Positions 27,225-33,067 of a DNA stretch of 64,000 nucleotides are shown piece by piece. A model generated the notes under the pieces. The model searched no databases. It was not told where the DNA came from and saw only the letters and a list, made by a program, of their open reading frames with translations. Source of the DNA: Chitinophaga tropicalis (GTDB lineage Bacteria; Bacteroidota; Bacteroidia; Chitinophagales; Chitinophagaceae); assembly GCF_009758205.1 (NCBI RefSeq), contig NZ_WRXN01000001.1:930001-994000 (forward strand), in the 5' to 3' direction. Within the stretch, counting starts at the first letter, position 1. Each line of letters begins with the position of its first letter. Both the position numbers and the translations under genes were made by a program.

Positions 27225-27299
27225 GGTATGCGGAGCAGTTAACAAAAAATTGACAACAAATTTTATTAGGAAAAATGCGGAAATAAAAAAAATAAAAAA

Positions 27300-27318
27300 T
27301 ATCTTTGTACCAGCAAAA
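27300..27318 (+). promoter_or_regulatory. -7 box and conserved leader of short-ORF unit A
   Basis: TATCTTTG (27300-27307) fits TAnnTTTG and is followed after three bases by CAGCAAAA (27311-27318). The same arrangement occurs at 28562-28580, which marks both as copies of one unit. No TTTG -33 box is obvious here. Confidence 0.6.
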
Positions 27319-27323
27319 GAAGA

Positions 27324-27416
27324 ATGAAACGCAATCCAAAACATATTATTTCAGCGATGTCCTGTAAGCAAAAGCAGGCCAGTAGCAGGTTGCGGGTATG
27401 TTGCGCCAATTGTTAA
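27324..27416 (+). CDS. Short ORF A, putative leader peptide (30 aa)
   Basis: The 30-codon frame starts with ATG 17 bases after the -7 box and ends in the residues SSRLRVCCANC. It aligns without gaps to short ORF C (28600): Ser21-Arg22 and Cys26 are identical and the DNA keeps AGCAGGTT, then a GGG-rich block, then ATGTT. The segment TGCGGG (27391-27396) inside it can pair with CCCGCA (27451-27456), the left arm of the terminator behind it. This suggests a leader peptide controlling read-through. That it is translated is inference. Confidence 0.45.
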   Translation: MKRNPKHIISAMSCKQKQASSRLRVCCANC

Positions 27417-27447
27417 CGAATTATAAGTTATCAAATGATAAAACAGA

Positions 27448-27478
27448 GGTCCCGCAGAAATTGCGGGACCTTTTGCTT
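27448..27478 (+). terminator. Terminator behind short ORF A
   Basis: GGTCCCGCA (27448-27456) pairs perfectly with TGCGGGACC (27462-27470), loop GAAAT, followed by TTTTGCTTT. Its left arm is also complementary to a segment of ORF A. Confidence 0.88.
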
Positions 27479-27487
27479 TGTACAAAA

Positions 27488-27616
27488 ATGATGATTGAGC
27501 AAGACAAGTGCGGGATAACTATTAAGCGGCATAAGTATTGCCTGTATGAGACAGGCAGTGAAATGCTGCGAAAGGATGGCTTTGCCTTAAGGAAGCCAAA
27601 TGGGCATGGTATGTAG
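27488..27616 (+). CDS. Short ORF B (42 aa), unassigned
   Basis: An ATG at 27488 (second ATG at 27491) opens a 42-codon frame ending 'KDGFALRKPNGHGM'. It lies between two terminators with no promoter box of its own, so it would be expressed by read-through of the first. 'KDG' is also found in ORF C, but overall similarity is weak. It may not be translated. Confidence 0.3.
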   Translation: MMIEQDKCGITIKRHKYCLYETGSEMLRKDGFALRKPNGHGM

Positions 27617-27642
27617 CTAAACATAGTCACGTATGTTATTCT

Positions 27643-27675
27643 ACCCGGCCCGTTTAATGGAGCCGGGTTTTTTAT
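27643..27675 (+). terminator. Terminator before the DinB-like gene
   Basis: ACCCGGC (27643-27649) pairs with GCCGGGT (27662-27668) and is followed by TTTTTATTTATT. Confidence 0.8.
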
Positions 27676-27759
27676 TTATTTTATAATACTGTTATGTACT
27701 ACTAGCCCGTACAGAAAGTGGAGCAGGTAGAAGGGTGCATAACCCCAAACGGATAGATC

Positions 27760-28368
27760 ATGAGAAACGTAATTCAAACAGTAAGAGAGGCTTTGCTCAC
27801 CAACTTCAGGGAGTTGGACACCTGGTTCGAAAAAGAGCCTGACCTGTTGCATTTCAAACCGGATGCCGGACAGTGGAATATCCGCGAAGTGCTGGAGCAT
27901 ATCAGTTTAACAAATTACTTCCTGTTGCTTATTATTAATAAGAGCACAAGAAGAGCGCTTGATCGTAAACGTACTGCAAATACGGTGATCCTGCCAGCTG
28001 ACTATAAAGACAAGTTTAGTAAGATAGATGTTATTGGCAGCCGGTCTTTCGGATGGATCAGGCCTGAACACCTGGAACCAAGCGGTTTGCAGGACCTCAG
28101 AGATATAAGAACATTGCTCAAACAGCAATTTGCGCAGTGTATGTATAACCTTAGTTTACTGAAGAACGGAGAAGGGTTGCTGGTGCAAACAAATATGTCT
28201 GTGAACCATCTGGGTAAACTGGATATATACCAGTATATCTACTTCCTCACCAAGCATATTGAAAGACATATCCGTCAGATGGAACGCCTGGCGGGTGAAT
28301 ATGCGGGTGAACAGGGAACTGTGGTAAATGCTCCTGACGAAACAGAAGATAGCATGTTATTAATATAA
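27760..28368 (+). CDS. DinB-like superfamily protein
   Basis: The 202-residue all-helical protein has the DinB/YfiT pattern: 'QWNIREVLEHISLTNYF' with His47 as the first candidate metal ligand, and a C-terminal 'YFLTKHIERHIRQMERL' with further histidines. DinB-fold proteins include thiol transferases and uncharacterised metal-dependent hydrolases. The specific activity is unknown. A terminator lies 85 bp upstream, so transcription must read through it or begin in the short gap. Confidence 0.8.
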   Translation: MRNVIQTVREALLTNFRELDTWFEKEPDLLHFKPDAGQWNIREVLEHISLTNYFLLLIINKSTRRALDRKRTANTVILPADYKDKFSKIDVIGSRSFGWIRPEHLEPSGLQDLRDIRTLLKQQFAQCMYNLSLLKNGEGLLVQTNMSVNHLGKLDIYQYIYFLTKHIERHIRQMERLAGEYAGEQGTVVNAPDETEDSMLLI

Positions 28369-28422
28369 ACGGGTCGACCATTTTTAACATCTGTTGTTTA
28401 GTTCCGCCCTTCTAAAAATAAA

Positions 28423-28455
28423 ATGCCGGTAGCAGCTTTGTTGCCGGTATTTTTA
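28423..28455 (+). terminator. Terminator of the DinB-like gene
   Basis: ATGCCGG (28423-28429) can pair with CCGGTAT (28444-28450), with one G-U pair, followed by TTTTTA. Confidence 0.65.
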
Positions 28456-28537
28456 TGCAAACTATTGTGGCTAAACGAAGTATATGCTGAAAGCCGGATG
28501 AATAAAGAGATTGCTAAGAAAAAAAGTTGAAAAAAAA

Positions 28538-28580
28538 TTGTTAAATCTGATATATTCATTTTATCTTTGCTACAGCAAAA
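28538..28580 (+). promoter_or_regulatory. Promoter and leader of short-ORF unit C
   Basis: TTG (28538-28540), a 21-bp spacer and TATCTTTG (28562-28569) form a good Bacteroidota promoter. CAGCAAAA follows at 28573-28580 as in unit A. Confidence 0.7.
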
Positions 28581-28599
28581 TCAAAAAACTATAACTAAC

Positions 28600-28692
28600 A
28601 TGCTAACAACTCAAGTACATATGAACACAGCTCCCGCATCCTTCGGAAAGGATGGTCGCAGCAGGTTCGGGGCATGTTATAAATTTATATGA
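28600..28692 (+). CDS. Short ORF C, putative leader peptide (30 aa)
   Basis: This 30-codon frame has the same length as ORF A and ends 'GRSRFGACYKFI'. It keeps Ser21, Arg22 and Cys26 of ORF A, and His7, Ala11 and Lys17 also match. Its DNA segment CGGGGC (28668-28673) can pair with GCCCCG (28719-28724) in the terminator's left arm, the same relation as in unit A but with different bases. A leader peptide acting on the terminator is the simplest reading. Confidence 0.5.
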   Translation: MLTTQVHMNTAPASFGKDGRSRFGACYKFI

Positions 28693-28718
28693 AGCAGATT
28701 AATTCGTATATATAACAG

Positions 28719-28750
28719 GCCCCGGGACAAGCACCCGGGGCTTTTTTTTT
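28719..28750 (+). terminator. Terminator behind short ORF C
   Basis: GCCCCGGG (28719-28726) pairs with CCCGGGGC (28734-28741), loop ACAAGCA, followed by nine T's. The left arm is also complementary to the conserved segment of ORF C. Confidence 0.92.
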
Positions 28751-28890
28751 CATGAAAACTGAATGAAAAGCAAACGGATAATCAGATATAATATTCAATG
28801 CCAGTCGGCAGATTGGACCATGATACAGAGCAACTCAGTATCAAGTGGCCGATGTATGCGATGACGTAGTATATACGTTGACGTTATTAC

Positions 28891-28925
28891 AACCCGGTCC
28901 GTGTAAAAGGAGGCCGGGTTTTTTT
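28891..28925 (+). terminator. Second terminator upstream of the AAA ATPase
   Basis: AACCCGG (28891-28897) pairs with CCGGGTT (28914-28920), with T's after. It lies behind a possible 33-codon ORF at 28763-28864. Confidence 0.8.
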
Positions 28926-29135
28926 ATGAGATTTTGGATTGAGTAGGTACAATTAGATTAACGTAGCGGGGTATTCCTGCCCCGCTTTAATTCTGAATCA
29001 GTTTTATAACTCATCATATTGTTTTCATCTTAGTTTGAATTTTCCCCAATGTTGTCATTACCGGACGCCAGGAGCGTTCCGGTATATGATAACCCATTGA
29101 CATCATGTACATTTACAGATTATTATTAAGAAAGC

Positions 29136-30197
29136 ATGGATCATATTATACAGCAGCGGGTGATTAGTGGTAATTATATATTTGGTAACGGCTTAATGGA
29201 AAGCAGGCCCTTCTACCTATACTACTTCAATGCCCTGCCTAATATCAATTTTGTTTATGGTGTAAACGGTGAAAAGGCCCAGTCGGCGTTTAAACAGCAG
29301 TTTGCCGGGAGGATCACGACGTCTTATTTACGGGAAGAACTACCCAGCCAGGATAAGGTATATAAGCATGACCTGGCCCTTATACTCACAGATAATGAGT
29401 GTATGATAGAATTCGGGGACGACTACTGTGAAATATTACACAACGGGAAGGTGCCGGATTTTGTTAAAGAGGTGACAGACTTTGTACGTAAGTACAAGAC
29501 CCGGGAAAAAAGGAAGAAATACGAGATCAACCTGATCACCAACGGCAGCGAAGGGCTAAAGCTGAAAAGCATGGAGTTTAAGAAAACAAAGCTTGACCTT
29601 TCCATGTACTATGAAGATGATTTCCAGGCCATAGATAAATTGATCTGCAAACGGTTAAATACGGATAATGACAAAGGTATAGTGCTGCTGCACGGATTGC
29701 CTGGTACAGGAAAAACCACTTATCTGCGTTACCTTATCGGCAGGATAAAGAAAAGGGTATTGTTCCTTTCTCCTTCCATTGCGTCTAACCTGATGCAACC
29801 GGAGTTTATAGACCTGCTGATAGACAATCCCAATACCATCCTGGTCATAGAAGATGCAGAAGACATTATTATGGACAGGAGAACGGCCGGCAATTCATCT
29901 GTATCTAACCTCCTGAACCTTTCCGACGGATTACTGGCAGACTGCCTGAATGTACAGGTAATATGTACTTTTAACAGTGACATCTCGCAGATAGACAGTG
30001 CTTTATTGCGTAAAGGAAGACTTATTGCCAAGTATGAATTTGGCAAACTATCTGTTCAGAAAGCACAGCAGCTGTCTGGTAAACAAGGGTTTAATACTGT
30101 AATCAGACAGCCGATGACCATTGCGGAGATCATGAACCAGAATGAGCCGTCATTCGGACAGCAGGAGATCAGGATAGGTTTCAGGGCAAGTATGTAA
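29136..30197 (+). CDS. AAA family ATPase of unknown role
   Basis: The 353-residue protein has an unassigned N-terminal region (about 1-160) and a C-terminal AAA domain. Walker A is GLPGTGKT at 187-194, Walker B is 'TILVIEDAED' at 234-243, a sensor-1 Asn is in 'VICTFNSDIS', and the 'LLRKGRLIAKYEF' block corresponds to the arginine-finger region of BCS1/FtsH-like ATPases. No protease domain and no transmembrane segment are seen, so an unfoldase or remodelling role is likely. Two terminators and short-ORF unit C lie in its long upstream region. Confidence 0.82.
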   Translation: MDHIIQQRVISGNYIFGNGLMESRPFYLYYFNALPNINFVYGVNGEKAQSAFKQQFAGRITTSYLREELPSQDKVYKHDLALILTDNECMIEFGDDYCEILHNGKVPDFVKEVTDFVRKYKTREKRKKYEINLITNGSEGLKLKSMEFKKTKLDLSMYYEDDFQAIDKLICKRLNTDNDKGIVLLHGLPGTGKTTYLRYLIGRIKKRVLFLSPSIASNLMQPEFIDLLIDNPNTILVIEDAEDIIMDRRTAGNSSVSNLLNLSDGLLADCLNVQVICTFNSDISQIDSALLRKGRLIAKYEFGKLSVQKAQQLSGKQGFNTVIRQPMTIAEIMNQNEPSFGQQEIRIGFRASM

Positions 30198-30233
30198 CTG
30201 ACCAGCTTTTAGTTGTAACCTGGTCTTATATTT

Positions 30234-30266
30234 AAACACTTTTGCTGCAGGCAAAAGTGTTTTTTA
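30234..30266 (+). terminator. Terminator of the AAA ATPase gene
   Basis: AAACACTTTTGC (30234-30245) pairs exactly with GCAAAAGTGTTT (30251-30262), followed by more T. Confidence 0.9.
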
Positions 30267-30378
30267 TTGTCTATAAATTTAGTAGACTATATTGAAGAAA
30301 TATTGTAATATTGCTTTGATTAAGCTCATTGGCCACCAAACAATAGAGTTATTACCCGTAATTCGAAATTAATTAAGT

Positions 30379-31593
30379 GTGCATTTAAACCACATGGCCT
30401 GGGCAGTTCCCCTATTCCTTTTGCTTATGGGAGTTGAATACCTGGTGGCCCGCAAAACAGGAAAGAACTATTTTGGTTTCAGCAATTCTATCAGCAACAT
30501 TAACGTGGGGATCGCAGAGCGGTTGTTTGATACCTTTACCGTTGGTCTTTTCTATTTTATTTATGATTACCTGAACAGGCATTTTGCCATTTTTGACATC
30601 AGGTCAAGTATCCTTTTGTGGATAACACTCCTGATCCTTACAGATTTTATCTGGTACTGGTATCACCGCCTTGCACATGAGGTGAATATACTCTGGGCAG
30701 CACATGTGGTACATCATCAGAGTGAAGATTTCAACTATACGGTTTCTGCCCGTATCACGGTTTTCCAGGCATTTTTCCGCATGATGTTCTGGTCCATACT
30801 GCCTGTTATCGGTTTTCCGGCTGCCATGATAGTAAGTGTACAACTGGTACATGGTCTTTATCCTTTCTTTATACATACCCGTACCATTGGGAAGCTGGGA
30901 ATACTGGAGTATATCCTGGTAACGCCTTCGCACCATAGGGTACATCATGCTTCAAATGAGAAATACCTGGACCGGAATTACGGAGATCTGCTCATAATAT
31001 GGGATAAGCTGTTCGGGACTTTTACGGCAGAAGATGAGGAGCCGGAATATGGTCTTACCAAACCGCTGGACAGTAACAGCTTTCTCTGGCAGCATTTTCA
31101 CTTTATACTGGAGATATTGTTCACTCTCAGGCAAACAAAAGGTTTCCGGGCCCGCTGGAAGGTGGTGTTCGGTAAGCCGGATAACATAGATCCTACCATA
31201 CGTCCTAAACTGGAAGAGATATTCCTGTCCCGCAACCGCGCGGGGGCAGCCGTACGCCGCCTGCAGCATTATGTGGTATGGCAGATAGGAGTGATCCTGT
31301 CAGTACTCTTCTTTTTCTTACTGTTTGAAAACTATATACCTGTGTTCATCCAGGTATGTATTGCCCTGGTAATACTGCTTACCCTGGTAAACAGCGGGGC
31401 TATTCTTGAACAGCGGCGCTGGGTATTCTACCTTGAATACGGCAGATTGCTGGTAACTTTTATAGCTCTTTACTACTGGTGGCCTCATCCGCTGTTATTA
31501 CTGGTATTTGCCATGGTACAGCTGCCGTTCTTTTTATATCGTACTACTATAGAACAGAGGTATTTACGCCTGTTGTATGGAAGGATCCGATGA
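30379..31593 (+). CDS. Sterol desaturase / fatty acid hydroxylase family membrane protein
   Basis: The 404-residue membrane protein has the di-iron histidine boxes of the family: 'WYHRLAHE' (HxxxH), 'HVVHHQS' (HxxHH) and 'HHRVHHASN' (HxxHH). These lie among hydrophobic segments near residues 5-20, 50-65, 72-92 and 135-155, with three or four more after 290. Such enzymes hydroxylate or desaturate lipids with O2. The substrate is unknown. The frame starts at GTG 30379; an ATG at 30394 gives a five-residue shorter product and is equally possible. Confidence 0.88.
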   Translation: MHLNHMAWAVPLFLLLMGVEYLVARKTGKNYFGFSNSISNINVGIAERLFDTFTVGLFYFIYDYLNRHFAIFDIRSSILLWITLLILTDFIWYWYHRLAHEVNILWAAHVVHHQSEDFNYTVSARITVFQAFFRMMFWSILPVIGFPAAMIVSVQLVHGLYPFFIHTRTIGKLGILEYILVTPSHHRVHHASNEKYLDRNYGDLLIIWDKLFGTFTAEDEEPEYGLTKPLDSNSFLWQHFHFILEILFTLRQTKGFRARWKVVFGKPDNIDPTIRPKLEEIFLSRNRAGAAVRRLQHYVVWQIGVILSVLFFFLLFENYIPVFIQVCIALVILLTLVNSGAILEQRRWVFYLEYGRLLVTFIALYYWWPHPLLLLVFAMVQLPFFLYRTTIEQRYLRLLYGRIR

Positions 31594-31603
31594 AAGCTTC
31601 TTG

Positions 31604-31665
31604 TTAAAACTGCTTAAAAAAAACGCTTTCCCCGAGGGGAAAGCGTTTTTTTTAAGCAGTTTTAA
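31604..31665. terminator. Perfect 30-bp inverted repeat, bidirectional terminator
   Basis: 31604-31633 and 31636-31665 are exact reverse complements with only two bases between them. The core CGCTTTCCCC/GGGGAAAGCG is flanked by eight A's and eight T's. It ends the hydroxylase gene; a -7-like TAGATTTG (31666-31673) starts right at its right edge. Confidence 0.9.
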
Positions 31666-31673
31666 TAGATTTG
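31666..31673 (+). promoter_or_regulatory. Possible -7 box abutting the terminator
   Basis: TAGATTTG fits TAnnTTTG and would drive the GT8-like gene at 31796. Its -33 region would fall within the right arm of the terminator, where no TTTG is present, so support is moderate. Confidence 0.4.
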
Positions 31674-31795
31674 CGCAAAGGGGAACCTTACTGTGTGTAG
31701 CATCTCATCCAGGCACTTTCGTGTAATTACTTATGGCTTGCAGATTCTGAAAGCTAACAGGAAACCTTTGCCAAAAAAACAAGAAGCTCAAACTT

Positions 31796-32782
31796 ATGAA
31801 AGCTGTTTATACAATATGTACTCCAAGCCATATAGCACAGGCCAAAACACTTATCAGATCGGTACTGGAGCATAACCGTGATTATAAAGCATTTATCTGT
31901 CTGTTCAATAGTGATGCTTTTGCACTGGAGGAACTGAAACAGCTGGATTATGCCACTATCATTGATGCAGAAGCTATTTCCATTCCCGTGTATAAAAAGA
32001 TGAAGGAGCAGTATAACCCGTTTGAGCTGAGCTGTGCCCTAAAACCTTATATAGCAGATTACATACTTGAACACTATAAACCGCAGCAGGTTGTCTATTT
32101 TGACTCTGATATCCTGGTATTGAACCAGTTGTTTGAAGTACCTCAAAGCAGGGATATTTGCTTAACACTGCATTATCTTTCTCTAAAAACCTGGGATGAT
32201 GGTGGTGCAGGACTGGCCGGCCGCAGGTCTATAGAAAGGAATTCCCTCAGGGGAGGCGTTTTTAACGGCGGATTCTTTTCAGTGAAGGATACTGACATTG
32301 CCCGCAGCTTTTTAAGCTGGTGGAAGGAAGTTCTTGTTGATGGATGTTATAATAATGTTTCCAAAGGGCTGTTTACGGATCAGCTATGGCTGAATATCGT
32401 ACCGTCCTATTTTGCTGAAGATCTTCAGGTGTTGAGAGATCCGGGTTATAACATTGCGTACTGGAACCTGTATGAAAGAATGACTGTGAAAACGGGAGAT
32501 GGGTACAATGTGAGATCGACAGACGGGATAATATCAAAACTGGTATTTTTTCATTTCAGCGGGTATAAAATAGGCGCCGGTGGGGGCATATCGGTATATG
32601 ATTGCCCATACACATTTGAGACACGCAGTGAGCTGAAAGGGCTTTTTGAAAGATATGATACCGCTGTGCTGGAGAACGGTTTTATACTTTATACAGGAAA
32701 ATACAAGACTACCTTATCCAGGCCTGAGCGTATAAAGCGGAAGATAAAAAAGGCAATGAGGAAGCTTCTGAATAAGAAGTGA
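31796..32782 (+). CDS. Glycosyltransferase, GT8-like nucleotide-sugar fold
   Basis: The 328-residue protein has an N-terminal 'MKAVYTICTPSHIAQAKTLI', 'LKPY' at 82-85 and a DxD metal motif Asp103-Ser-Asp105 in 'VVYFDSDILVLN'. It ends with 'VFFHFSGYK' and a basic tail. It shares the exact spacing of LKPY and DxD with the gene at 44213, so the two are paralogues. It is separated from the operon start by 285 bp, but probably contributes to the same polysaccharide. Donor and acceptor are unknown. Confidence 0.78.
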   Translation: MKAVYTICTPSHIAQAKTLIRSVLEHNRDYKAFICLFNSDAFALEELKQLDYATIIDAEAISIPVYKKMKEQYNPFELSCALKPYIADYILEHYKPQQVVYFDSDILVLNQLFEVPQSRDICLTLHYLSLKTWDDGGAGLAGRRSIERNSLRGGVFNGGFFSVKDTDIARSFLSWWKEVLVDGCYNNVSKGLFTDQLWLNIVPSYFAEDLQVLRDPGYNIAYWNLYERMTVKTGDGYNVRSTDGIISKLVFFHFSGYKIGAGGGISVYDCPYTFETRSELKGLFERYDTAVLENGFILYTGKYKTTLSRPERIKRKIKKAMRKLLNKK

Positions 32783-32853
32783 TTGTTTTAGTAAATATCT
32801 CTTCCCTGATACTGATAAAATACGATTACGTTTTGCCCGTTATTACGTGTGCA

Positions 32854-32912
32854 ATACTTGCATATACAAGTATATAAGCTTAGTGGCAGTCCCGCACCCG
32901 GCTTACAGGGTG
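32854..32912 (+). promoter_or_regulatory. Two small hairpins in the polysaccharide operon leader region
   Basis: ATACTTG/CAAGTAT (32854-32860 with 32867-32873) and CACCC/GGGTG (32895-32899 with 32908-32912) lie between the GT8-like gene and the operon. They could be a transcript end, or part of a control region. A T tract is lacking. Confidence 0.3.
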
Positions 32913-32979
32913 AAATTACCATCATATGAGAATTATTTGACTGGTTTCCATTAAGTTAATATTTATATGTTATTTTTAA

Positions 32980-32987
32980 TAGATTTG
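32980..32987 (+). promoter_or_regulatory. -7 box of the polysaccharide operon
   Basis: TAGATTTG fits TAnnTTTG and lies 81 bp before the first operon gene at 33068. No clear -33 element is seen. Confidence 0.45.
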
Positions 32988-33067
32988 CACCGGATTTTCC
33001 CAGAATGGGTAACCCATGCAGGGGAATGATATTTTTTAATCCAAGAAGTTAATATACCCAGTCGTCC

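Larger units (their letters stand above)
27225..27759 (+). other. 535-bp gap with two short ORF/terminator modules
   Basis: The gap between the radical SAM and DinB-like genes holds a promoter box (27300), a 30-codon ORF (27324-27416), a terminator (27448-27478), a 42-codon ORF (27488-27616) and a second terminator (27643-27675). The first half repeats in related form at 28.56-28.75 kb. Confidence 0.7.
28369..29135 (+). other. 767-bp gap with a terminator and a second short ORF unit
   Basis: The gap between the DinB-like and AAA ATPase genes holds the DinB terminator (28423), a full promoter (28538-28569), short ORF C (28600-28692), its terminator (28719), a possible 33-codon ORF (28763-28864) and a further terminator (28891). 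The last 210 bases before the ATPase show no recognisable element. Confidence 0.7.

Noticed and set aside
32854..32912. Known riboswitch in the operon leader
   Set aside because: Small hairpins are present but no conserved riboswitch core (c-di-GMP, cobalamin, SAM) was recognised.
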